This document shows, in pieces, positions 25,511 through 34,420 of a stretch of 64,000 nt of DNA (the first letter of the stretch is position 1; every line of letters begins with the position of its first letter). The stretch is from the IMG/VR virus record IMGVR_UViG_3300022926_000006, positions 1-64,000 of that record; one strand, written 5' to 3'. The position numbers were made by a program, and so were the translations under genes. The stretch comes from a virus. The notes under the pieces are model-generated. The model was not told where the DNA came from. It saw only the letters and a list, made by a program, of their open reading frames with translations, and made no database searches.

Positions 25511-25846
25511 TTATTCATAAAATCCATGTGCATCTAAATCAGTGTCAGTTCCAACAACATGAATAGGATGCATATCATATGCTAGAGGTTCTCCCTCTGA
25601 AATTCTCGCTCTTGTAATTCTATCACTCAATTCGTTCATAGTACCAACAACATCGCCAGTACTGATATCACCCGCAAGTAATGAAGTATCTCCAACTTTC
25701 GTTTCAATAACTCCAATGCCGTTGATAATATTATTTCCAAGAGATACATCTAATAAAGTTGTATCTCCAACATCATTAAACATTGTATTAGTTCTAGTAA
25801 ACCATTCCTTTAGAGATATTAATCTGTCGAATATAGTTACTGCCAT
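25511..25846 (-). CDS. small fibre-associated protein
   Basis: A 111-residue protein with a helical start (DRLISLKEWFTRTNTMFNDVG) and a polar C-terminus. The pattern of a Trp-containing helix, TNT and a GD turn also begins the 93-residue protein at 25856-26137, so the two seem related. Such short proteins usually accompany fibres in marine T4-like phages. Function unknown. Confidence 0.6.
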   Translation of the reverse strand: MAVTIFDRLISLKEWFTRTNTMFNDVGDTTLLDVSLGNNIINGIGVIETKVGDTSLLAGDISTGDVVGTMNELSDRITRARISEGEPLAYDMHPIHVVGTDTDLDAHGFYE

Positions 25847-25855
25847 TTTTACTTC

Positions 25856-26137
25856 CTATGCAAATGCAATCAACTGTGGTCGCGTCAATGCAGTTGCGGT
25901 TGATAAATTATCAAAATTAGTTTTTACTTCATTAACGGCACTAACTATATTTGATTTATTTGCTGTTGATAAGTTATTCAAATCCCCAACATTATTATTC
26001 AAAGAATTAACACCACCAACAACAGTTGTTACACCAGCAGGAAGAGAAGCAGGATCACCTAAAGTTGTAGATACTGTATTTGTTTTTTGACGCCACTGGT
26101 CTAAACTGTCCGTTGATAATACTTGCGTAACTGCCAT
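25856..26137 (-). CDS. small fibre-associated protein
   Basis: A 93-residue protein with TDSLDQWRQKTNTVSTTLGD near the start, like its neighbour at 25511, followed by Asn-rich helical repeats (VNSLNNNVGDLNNLSTAN). This resembles the neck of coiled-coil fibre connectors. Function unknown; the pairing with its paralogue suggests joint assembly. Confidence 0.6.
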   Translation of the reverse strand: MAVTQVLSTDSLDQWRQKTNTVSTTLGDPASLPAGVTTVVGGVNSLNNNVGDLNNLSTANKSNIVSAVNEVKTNFDNLSTATALTRPQLIAFA

Positions 26138-26138
26138 A

Positions 26139-26363
26139 TTATTTCTCCAAAATTTCTTTTAACAAATTCTTTATGTCTGTCATCTCATCTTTTAAACTAT
26201 TTAGTTCATCACATAGATGCTCTACTTTTTGTTTTTCTGCGGTTTTATTATTATACGCCTGCATAAATTGAATATATTCGTGTTTAGAAGTGTTAATTAC
26301 TGCACCACTTGACACATCTCTAACTAAATTATCATGCCCTTCAATTCTAAGTCTAGAAGACAT
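26139..26363 (-). CDS. small conserved protein with C-terminal coiled coil
   Basis: A 74-residue protein if started at the ATG at 26363 (MSSRLRIEGHDNLVRDVSSG), one base after the stop of the 2198-residue gene; a GTG eight codons upstream is a poorer choice. The N-terminal KIEGxxNLVRD-type motif is recurrent in small proteins of marine T4-like phages, and the last 35 residues form a heptad coiled coil. Function unknown; position suggests a fibre or baseplate link. Confidence 0.65.
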   Translation of the reverse strand: MSSRLRIEGHDNLVRDVSSGAVINTSKHEYIQFMQAYNNKTAEKQKVEHLCDELNSLKDEMTDIKNLLKEILEK

Positions 26364-26364
26364 A

Positions 26365-29300
26365 TTACACCGCCAGTGCAAGTACACGCAAGTTTTTAAT
26401 TTGCGGAACGCTTGCTGGATTAGTAGATTTAAACACCAACTTCACGGCAATTGATGAGAATCCATTTAGATTTTCGACTAGATGTGTTCTTTCTCTAAAG
26501 ATGAATTGATTTTCATCTGGTGAATCCGGAATTTCTGTCGTAGTTTGTACATATGGAATGGTGTCAAATGTTGCTTCATCACCATCAGGCAATACCTTAT
26601 AATAAACATCAACTGTTGTTCCGGCAGGTCTGTTCATTTCATATAAAATCTTAATCGCGGTAGAAGAATTTTCTAATGTAAATCTTCTAGTGACATAGTT
26701 TGCAAGATTGGTTGCGCCAACGGGTGCAATATCGTGAATGAACTTCTCTGCTTGGATAAGAGTGATAGCACTACTAGCACTTTCATCTACTCCAGGAGCA
26801 GGTGAAACTGTAATAGTCGATGTGGTACCATCATTTTTGTAATTTGTGATGATATAAGTTTTATCATTTGATGCGTTACCTGAACCACTAGTTGTAATTT
26901 CTTTACCAATATCTAATGTATCAAACTCTTCTCTAAGAGTTGCGTCAGTGGTTGTAATAGTACTATTAGTTGCAGAGTATGCAATATTTGTATTTGCAGT
27001 AGCAACAGTTCTATTATCAAAGTCGGCAACATTGACATCAGATGCAGTCAAGTTATCAATTCTATTAGCAACAGTACATAACGATACTCTCTGACTATCA
27101 ATTACAGGACTTACAAAAGAATTAGAACTAAACAATGTTGCTCTTAGTTGAGCAGAATATCCTGCCGTTGATTGATTATCATATGACATTATAGATTTTC
27201 TATCTGTAAAATATGTAATATCATTTTCAGGAATATTTTGCAATCCAGTAAATACTCCGCTTGTATTGCCGATATTCAAGTCATATGTTAATGATGTGTT
27301 TGCAAACTTTAGTTGTGTAACAGTAGGAGTAATAACGTCAACTGGTAGATTTCTAGTTGCGCGAACTCCAGCACCCCCAACAAAATCTGCAGAAAGAATA
27401 TCTGCTTCAGTTCCAGGATACGCTCCACCATCCGCGATGTTTGCTTCAGTAACTTCAATGACATATGTGTCTGTAGTAACTGGAGCAACAACTGTATGTT
27501 GTCCATTCAACTCTGTGTGTGGAATACCAACGCTTGTTGAGTTTGCACCATAGAATCCACTAGGTACTCCAGCAATTGATACTTTGTTGCCAGCAACAAA
27601 TCCATGATTTCTTTGATACACACGAACTTTATTCGAACCAGTTGTTGTTTCAAATGGGTCAGTTCTTAAAGTTGTGTAACCATTTCTGGAGTTTTGAAAG
27701 TTAATTTGTCCAACTGCATCACTAAACTCGGCGCGATGTAAGGTAAACTTCAAATCTCTAGTTTGGAAAGGAGTCCATGTTCCACCATTCTGCGATAAGA
27801 ACATTGTTCCAGTTAACGGATTTTGAGATACAATTCGACCATCACCAATATTTGTTTTACCAACTTCAGAGAAGAATACTCTCATTCCAGGTTCATCTGC
27901 TTTAAGAACAAGCGCATAAGTTGCGTCTTGTTGCATAAACACAGGACTATCAAAGGAAATAGTGGTTGATACAGTAGCATCATCAGAAGTATTAATTGCT
28001 GATGCAGGAATTGTTTTCTGTGCTAGAATTTTACCTGATGGATTTCCATCTTTAGTATTAAGTAACTGTACAATTAATGGGCGAGTACCTCTAGCAGAGA
28101 AGAACAAATCAACTTTAGTAATCATTGCTCCATCAATAACATCTTGAACTACAAAAGTTTGTGCAAGTGGATCATGTCCAATTCTACGAGTTGGGGTAAA
28201 TCTTGAAGATGTACCAATACTTCTTGTCACAACTCTATCTTGCTGTACGCGGTCACGAACAAACTCTGCTTGACGAACAGATAGAATTGTTTCTTCTCTC
28301 TCTTCATTTAGACCAGAAGCATGGAAAATTCTCTCTGCTTTGGTTGAGTGTGTTCCGTAATCTAGATTGTTCGATATATTGTCTATTAATCTAAATACTC
28401 TCTCACCAGTTCTAAACTGCGTTGATGCATTGTTTGGTACAACGAATACGCCATTAAATGAACCATCATCATCAGTAATCTTATCACCACCAAACTTCTG
28501 AAGTTTCTTATAAACATCAGTTGATGTAGCATCTGTTACATCATTCACCGCTGTAATTGTACACTGGTTAATATTACCAGCATTATTAAGAAGTGTTCCT
28601 GTTAAAACGTCACCAATTGCAAATCCATTTTGTCTGTTTGTAATATTAATATCAACAGGAGCGTTAGCGGCACCATTAGGATCATCTGGTCTCTGATAAG
28701 AGACAACACCAGATGCTTGCAATCTTGTAGCAGTTCCACCGCTGGTATATGCGGTTAGTGCAGATACAGGTGAATTATTATAATCAATTTGAATAATAGT
28801 AATTTGATTTGTTCCAGTGTTTACACTTTCTACAAAATATCTGTTATCATTAACACCATCATAGTTAAGTTCTATCGCACCACCAATGTTGGCAAAGGTG
28901 ACCATATGACCAACTGCAATACCATTCACGCTTGCAAGTGTGATAGTTGTTACATTACCAACTTGAGTTACGTTAGTTACAGTTGTTGGTGTGTGTACTT
29001 GGTTGCGAACCACATCACCAAATCCAAATGCGGCAAATGGTTGCTTTAACCATGACCCAGAATTTTGGTCAAATGAATCCCAAAATCTTGCACTATCTGT
29101 ATCTGCCTGTGATCCAGGGTCTGCCATTGGGGTAAACTGAAAATCAGTACGATTTGTTGATGTTACTGTTAGTTTTTCATCTGGACGAACATATGCATTA
29201 ACATTAACATTATCAAAGAATGCTTGTACTTTGGTGCGCGGTTTCATGTTTCCAACAGAAACGTGAATTGGAATTTCACGCATGTAAGGAATTAAAGAAA

Positions 29301-32300
29301 GGTCTACAATCTTATCGCCAAGAGATTTGTTTACATAACTACTTTGAAGAGAAGTCGCAGTTCCAATGTTGATTTGTCCAACCTCTTGGGTAGTCGTTGT
29401 TACAGTATTAAATCCAATAAATCTGCCAGAACGGACAAGACCGCCAGTTGTGGTTGTTTGATTGGTAGCACCAAACCAATTATCTTGCCAACCTTCCCAA
29501 ACTGTACCTTCAACTCCAATTTCATCTGCTAAGAATTGAATTGCATCAAAGTTGTTATCATCTTGTACAATTAGGTCAGGTCTGCGAGTTGTATCTTTCC
29601 AGTCATCTGATGCTGGAGTAAGTATCATTTCACCAGTAAAGGCGGAAACTTTATATGCGTTGACATCCATTGTGTCTGATGCATATGGATTATTAATATA
29701 AGAAACTTCTGAATATGGAAGAGTGATAATACCATCAACGTGTTTTTTGTATCCAGATGTTGCTCTCTCGGCGTCTGTAGATACAGTTTCTACTAAAGAA
29801 ACAATATCTGAGTGCGCCATTGGTCGCGCAACTTTTCTCTTCATATCTACAGCAATACGATAATCTTCATTTGATACGTTACCAATGCCATGTCCACTAA
29901 ATGGATCAACAATAAATCCATTCTTTAATCTATCATTACCATTAACATCTTTAACTAGTAGGTCGGTTGTTGCTTTTTCAAGTAAGTTAAGACTACTAAT
30001 CAATTCTAGATTATTAATTCTAGTTTCCAATTTACCAATGTCGCGCATTGTATATCGTTTGTTATTGATTTTTTTCGCAATTGCTTCTGTTGTATTAAGT
30101 ACATATGGTTGATAACTTACAACAAATAACGTCATTGCCTTATCTAAGTCGGCAGGTGGTTTAGGATCATCTGCAGGAACACCCTTGACAACAAAGAATT
30201 CTCCGTCAAAGTTAGCAACAACTTTATCAATTCTAGGTAAGTAATATGAGAAGTCTGCTTCTACATTGGTTCCGATTACAGGTAGTTCACCTTTTGCTGA
30301 ACCAGAACCTGTGAATGATACTCCAGCATCATCAATTCTAGGTCTAAAGTCTAAACTATCTCGCAAGTCATATGATGCACCATCAGTTCCAGATGAGATA
30401 TATGTAGGAATATCTTCATAATCAATAACGCCATCATAACTATCTACTGAGAAATAGTCTCCAGCACCATGAGTGAAGTAATCAAAAGTAATGAGCAATC
30501 TTCCAGATGGGGCAGGATTGCCAGATTTTAACTTAATGCTTGCTAAGTCGTAATATGCATCTTTTTGTCCCGTGTCGAAATCATATCTACTAGTAATATC
30601 TAAATCGGATGCTGTTGCATTAGTACTAAAGTCAGCAGACATTTTAATAGATACCAATCGATATCCATCTGCTTTACCGAGTTTAATAACTGTGTTTTGT
30701 GCTTCTGCTTGCGTAGTAACTTGTTTTGTTTGATTAAGATTTAATGTTTTACTTTTTTCAACAGCATCATTGCCACGAACATCAACTGAAGCAATCAAAT
30801 CTACTGTATCACCATCAGTTACAGGAGTATCAGTTAGATTGTGAAGTTCACTAATGTTTAGTGTGCGGTCAGAACCAGTAAGGGTTAAGTTTGACGTTGT
30901 AATTTTTAGAACATCACCAGCACTTCTTGCCGAACCGCCTGCAGGTGTATTAATAATAAGTGTAAAGTTAGAAATATTGCCAGTAGAAGCGAATGTCTCT
31001 TCGGTTCCAGCGGCAGTAAATGACACAGAACCATTGTTTGCGTTTGCTACTGTTCCTGTTGCAAATTTTCTACGAACAGTGTAGTTAGTAGATGCAACAT
31101 TATCTGGTGTGGCAGAACTATCACCACGAACTTTTCTCATACGGAAGTAGTTTGTATCGAATACAAGAATTTTTCTATCTGGTCTGATAATCTCTGCGCT
31201 AAAACGCTTCACAGAACCAGAAGTAATCGCCGCTAGACCGTTAGCAGTAAGGTTTAGAGATAAGTTGTTAGTAATTGTAGCAACTTCACCAACATCGGTG
31301 TCGTTGATGTATAGACGGTCTCCTACACTCACCTGTGAATTAAACAGTGTTCCTTGTCCAGTTACGGTTACTGCGCCTGTGCCTACTGTAGCACTACCTG
31401 TGAGTGTTACTAGTTTAGGCGAGATATCACATTTGAATGTTGCGCTTGCGGCAGTTGAATTATCTCCAAATGCTCTAGCATCTCTAGTAAAATCTTTACC
31501 TTGGTTCATAACAATATCAAAAATACCAAACTTAAATTCAGTCTCACCTGTGTGTGCATCATCATAGTCACCACTATGAAGCATGAAACTTCTTACATTA
31601 CAACTACCAATTGCTGTTGGTGTACCACTAACAAAGTCATCGTAAATATAAATTTCTTCATAATCATCAATCTCAGGCATACCAGTTACGTTTTGTACAA
31701 TTACATAGTTGCCAATTGGTGTCTGAATTGGTGTATCTACTACACGATTAAATGTTCTTGGTTTCTCAACATTCAAAAAACGAGTTGCTTGTAACTCAAC
31801 TTCATAACCTTGAATATATGCTTTACCAGGTTCGATGCCTAAAGCAAGATTTTCAGCAAGTCCACCCTCTAAGGTAGTAAAGATACCTCTGTTATTACCA
31901 GAGATTAAACTTTCGCGAACATCGACTTTGAATGGTTTAACCTCATAGTCACCACTTTCGTCATATGTTCTTCTTGCAAACTCTTCAGCAAGAACATTAT
32001 AGTCTGCTTTCTTGACAAATCTTTGAATAGTACCGTTTTTAACACGACCCAATTCGATAAAGTTTGTATCAGTAGTTGCATCTAATGCTCTTTTTTCAAG
32101 AGTGAGAGTAATTTTATATCTGTGGGCACCAGGAGCGGCAAAGTTTGATGCTCCTTGTGCATTATCTTTTAGTGTTTCATCTTCTTCTGGTGTTAGTGTG
32201 CTTTGTACAACTTTCCAACCAACACGATATGATGGAGCATTATGATATGGTTCCAACAATATGGTTTGGTTTTCGTTAGCAACAAAGAACCCATTTACAA

Positions 32301-32961
32301 AATAGACACCAGCATTTACTCTTACCGCAGAACCAGTACCTACTGTGTCGTTTAGTCCTGCTTCTAATAACCCACCGGCATCTGTCTGTGCAACATTAAT
32401 TACACTTCTAACAGTTCCAGTAGGTCTTATAGATGCAGAAATCTCAGTAGTTTGGTCTGCGGTAAGAAATTGATTTTTTAATTGAGTATTATCCGCATTG
32501 AGAGATGTTACAGTTTCACCAATAGAAAAGGTATTCGTTGTATTATTAGTACCACTATCTTCATACTTAATGTATAGCGTCATTGGAGTGCTAGAGGTTG
32601 CCGCTACAGTTCCAATAACTCTCGCTTTAACGCCAGTTTCACTACCGGTAATAATTTTATTAACAAAGTCTGTTCTATAACTTTCAACATTCTGTGCATT
32701 AAATGTAGATTGAACCTTAATGAAATCATATTCCATATCAAATGCAACATCACCAGGAATCACCATCGATCCTTCTTCAAATACATGACTACCAAATCTT
32801 TCAATTTGATTTTGAAGAATTGATTGTAACTGTGTTAACTCTCTCGCCTGAACAGGAAATCCAGGACGAAAGAGTACACGATGATACTTCTTTGATTTGG
32901 CACCCGCGGCGCCTTCAAAGTCATCATAATAAGGGTCTACATTAAAGTCGATAACTGCCAT
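26365..32961 (-). CDS. giant DUF4815 virion protein
   Basis: A 2198-residue structural protein, the largest in the window. The start DPYYDDFEGAAGAKSKKYHR followed by LFRPGFPVQARELTQLQSIL is the DUF4815 signature of large fibre/baseplate proteins in marine T4-like phages. The rest is a long string of beta domains, some with FNSQVSVGDRLYINDTDVGE-type turns, and a helical stretch in the middle (ARPMAHSDIVSLVETVSTDA). In this genome it takes the place of the T4 long-fibre and short-fibre genes, none of which is visible here. Its exact place in the particle is not known to me. Confidence 0.8.
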   Translation of the reverse strand: MAVIDFNVDPYYDDFEGAAGAKSKKYHRVLFRPGFPVQARELTQLQSILQNQIERFGSHVFEEGSMVIPGDVAFDMEYDFIKVQSTFNAQNVESYRTDFVNKIITGSETGVKARVIGTVAATSSTPMTLYIKYEDSGTNNTTNTFSIGETVTSLNADNTQLKNQFLTADQTTEISASIRPTGTVRSVINVAQTDAGGLLEAGLNDTVGTGSAVRVNAGVYFVNGFFVANENQTILLEPYHNAPSYRVGWKVVQSTLTPEEDETLKDNAQGASNFAAPGAHRYKITLTLEKRALDATTDTNFIELGRVKNGTIQRFVKKADYNVLAEEFARRTYDESGDYEVKPFKVDVRESLISGNNRGIFTTLEGGLAENLALGIEPGKAYIQGYEVELQATRFLNVEKPRTFNRVVDTPIQTPIGNYVIVQNVTGMPEIDDYEEIYIYDDFVSGTPTAIGSCNVRSFMLHSGDYDDAHTGETEFKFGIFDIVMNQGKDFTRDARAFGDNSTAASATFKCDISPKLVTLTGSATVGTGAVTVTGQGTLFNSQVSVGDRLYINDTDVGEVATITNNLSLNLTANGLAAITSGSVKRFSAEIIRPDRKILVFDTNYFRMRKVRGDSSATPDNVASTNYTVRRKFATGTVANANNGSVSFTAAGTEETFASTGNISNFTLIINTPAGGSARSAGDVLKITTSNLTLTGSDRTLNISELHNLTDTPVTDGDTVDLIASVDVRGNDAVEKSKTLNLNQTKQVTTQAEAQNTVIKLGKADGYRLVSIKMSADFSTNATASDLDITSRYDFDTGQKDAYYDLASIKLKSGNPAPSGRLLITFDYFTHGAGDYFSVDSYDGVIDYEDIPTYISSGTDGASYDLRDSLDFRPRIDDAGVSFTGSGSAKGELPVIGTNVEADFSYYLPRIDKVVANFDGEFFVVKGVPADDPKPPADLDKAMTLFVVSYQPYVLNTTEAIAKKINNKRYTMRDIGKLETRINNLELISSLNLLEKATTDLLVKDVNGNDRLKNGFIVDPFSGHGIGNVSNEDYRIAVDMKRKVARPMAHSDIVSLVETVSTDAERATSGYKKHVDGIITLPYSEVSYINNPYASDTMDVNAYKVSAFTGEMILTPASDDWKDTTRRPDLIVQDDNNFDAIQFLADEIGVEGTVWEGWQDNWFGATNQTTTTGGLVRSGRFIGFNTVTTTTQEVGQINIGTATSLQSSYVNKSLGDKIVDLSLIPYMREIPIHVSVGNMKPRTKVQAFFDNVNVNAYVRPDEKLTVTSTNRTDFQFTPMADPGSQADTDSARFWDSFDQNSGSWLKQPFAAFGFGDVVRNQVHTPTTVTNVTQVGNVTTITLASVNGIAVGHMVTFANIGGAIELNYDGVNDNRYFVESVNTGTNQITIIQIDYNNSPVSALTAYTSGGTATRLQASGVVSYQRPDDPNGAANAPVDINITNRQNGFAIGDVLTGTLLNNAGNINQCTITAVNDVTDATSTDVYKKLQKFGGDKITDDDGSFNGVFVVPNNASTQFRTGERVFRLIDNISNNLDYGTHSTKAERIFHASGLNEEREETILSVRQAEFVRDRVQQDRVVTRSIGTSSRFTPTRRIGHDPLAQTFVVQDVIDGAMITKVDLFFSARGTRPLIVQLLNTKDGNPSGKILAQKTIPASAINTSDDATVSTTISFDSPVFMQQDATYALVLKADEPGMRVFFSEVGKTNIGDGRIVSQNPLTGTMFLSQNGGTWTPFQTRDLKFTLHRAEFSDAVGQINFQNSRNGYTTLRTDPFETTTGSNKVRVYQRNHGFVAGNKVSIAGVPSGFYGANSTSVGIPHTELNGQHTVVAPVTTDTYVIEVTEANIADGGAYPGTEADILSADFVGGAGVRATRNLPVDVITPTVTQLKFANTSLTYDLNIGNTSGVFTGLQNIPENDITYFTDRKSIMSYDNQSTAGYSAQLRATLFSSNSFVSPVIDSQRVSLCTVANRIDNLTASDVNVADFDNRTVATANTNIAYSATNSTITTTDATLREEFDTLDIGKEITTSGSGNASNDKTYIITNYKNDGTTSTITVSPAPGVDESASSAITLIQAEKFIHDIAPVGATNLANYVTRRFTLENSSTAIKILYEMNRPAGTTVDVYYKVLPDGDEATFDTIPYVQTTTEIPDSPDENQFIFRERTHLVENLNGFSSIAVKLVFKSTNPASVPQIKNLRVLALAV

Positions 32962-32982
32962 TTATTTCTCCAGTGCGGTTTT

Positions 32983-33023
32983 ATTCTAATCTAATCTTTT
33001 TGTACAAGTATTTAGATTAGAAT
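32983..33023 (-). repeat. 12-bp inverted repeat over the gene 8 stop
   Basis: ATTCTAATCTAA (32983-32994) and TTAGATTAGAAT (33012-33023) form a perfect stem with a 17-base loop; the gene 8 stop lies in one arm. It is followed by A rather than T, so it is not a classic terminator. A late-promoter-like TCTAAATA overlaps the first arm. Confidence 0.6.
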
Positions 33024-34375
33024 TCAACAACGAGTTTGATATCTTCAATCTGGTCAGATGCACGATTAATTGGGCGTCTGTGTTCGACATACATGATATC
33101 ACCGCTGTCCGGTTCTACTTCAGGATTGTTCAGAGTATCTACTGTACCAGTTGCAGAAGAAGAACCACCCGTCACTGTTTCTGCCGCTTGAATTGCGATA
33201 AATCCAGTGTTAATGTCTTGGTAATAGCGTAAAATTCTAGTTGCGGAATCGTAATCAATTACCTTTGCAGATGCACCAGAGGTACCACCTGTGATTGTTT
33301 CATCAGTTACAAATGTTCCACTTAAACCAGCGGCGGCAAGAGTAATTGATTTTGTTGCAGACATAGTTACTGCAGTTGAAACTACACTAGTACCAAAGTT
33401 ATAAGGATCACGAACAAGACCAATTCTACGATAGTCGTTAGAAACTGGGAAGTCTCCAGAACCGTCATTGTACTCAAGTCTTACGTTGTTCATTACATAA
33501 AATCCACCAAGTTCATGTACTGGATTAGATGAGTGTCCACCTTTTGGTGAAATTACTGCAGTCATCGCACCACCAGAACCAGAACCACCGGTAATAGAGA
33601 TAGATGCTTGAGTATATCCTGTTCCTTCTGCGGTAATTGTTACTGCAGTGATAGAACCAGCGGAAACAGTTGCAGTTGCAGTTGCGCCTGTTCCATCACC
33701 TGTGATAGTGACGGTTGGAGCAGAACTATAACCAGAACCAGCGTTTGTAATGATGATATGACGAATTTCACCATCTACTGCCGCTTGCTGTGTATCCCAT
33801 TGTTCTTTGTATGGTTGTCCAGCACCCGGATCGGAAGTGACATATTTAACTGGCATAAAGTCAGTTGATAAAAACTTCAGTGCATCAGAAGCAGAGATTG
33901 TGTACATGTATTTCCACACATAACTATCTGCAGTTGTGATGTAACCAGTTGAAGTTCCAGTTGGTTTGGTTGTTGATGCAGTATTTCCATTATTAGAAAT
34001 ACATTTGTAAACATTATAGTCATCAGTCAATACATAGAATGAAGCACTAAATAATGAAGATGCTCCACTGTTTGATTGATTTGATGATGAGATATTATGT
34101 TCGTACTCATCATAAACTGTACCTGAAGTCCAGTTTCTGCGAACTACTGCGTGAGTGATGTCAGATGAGGTTACACGTTTCATTGCAACCATATCGTCAT
34201 ATGCATTAAATGCTGTATCATCGTTGTCAGCAGGAGTAGGCGGTGCGGTATCATCGGTCCACGCCTGTGGTCTTCCGATGAACAAATAAGTGTTAGTTGC
34301 GGCAGTCTCACTAAATGCTTCCATGTATTGTTCAGCATTGTGAATCCGAAACTTGTTCGTAATGATAGCGGCCAT
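33017..34375 (-). CDS. 8: baseplate wedge protein gp8
   Basis: A 452-residue protein with the gp8 plan of marine T4-like phages. The start has IITNKFRIHNAEQYMEAFSE and then YLFIGRPQAW; the middle has FYVLTDDYNVYKCISNNGN, and the end PDSGDIMYVEHRRPINRASD. T4 gp8 is 334 residues; the extra length is a Gly/Thr-rich beta insertion at 205-275 and two DETITGGTSGA-type modules at 350-420. It joins gp7 and gp6 in the wedge and is coded next to gene 7. Confidence 0.88.
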   Translation of the reverse strand: MAAIITNKFRIHNAEQYMEAFSETAATNTYLFIGRPQAWTDDTAPPTPADNDDTAFNAYDDMVAMKRVTSSDITHAVVRRNWTSGTVYDEYEHNISSSNQSNSGASSLFSASFYVLTDDYNVYKCISNNGNTASTTKPTGTSTGYITTADSYVWKYMYTISASDALKFLSTDFMPVKYVTSDPGAGQPYKEQWDTQQAAVDGEIRHIIITNAGSGYSSAPTVTITGDGTGATATATVSAGSITAVTITAEGTGYTQASISITGGSGSGGAMTAVISPKGGHSSNPVHELGGFYVMNNVRLEYNDGSGDFPVSNDYRRIGLVRDPYNFGTSVVSTAVTMSATKSITLAAAGLSGTFVTDETITGGTSGASAKVIDYDSATRILRYYQDINTGFIAIQAAETVTGGSSSATGTVDTLNNPEVEPDSGDIMYVEHRRPINRASDQIEDIKLVVEF

Positions 34376-34405
34376 TTTATTCCTCTCTAAGTTAATCTAT
34401 TACTA

Positions 34406-34413
34406 TATTTATA
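34406..34413 (-). promoter_or_regulatory. late promoter for gene 8
   Basis: Exact TATAAATA on the minus strand, 31 nt upstream of gene 8, immediately after a small ACAGTT/AACTGT hairpin at the gene 7 stop. Confidence 0.75.
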
Positions 34414-34420
34414 ACAGTTT

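Noticed and set aside
26365-26387. GTG start at 26387 for the small coiled-coil protein
   Set aside because: It would overlap the giant gene's end by 23 bases and add eight unlike residues; the ATG at 26363 follows the stop by one base and begins the conserved text.
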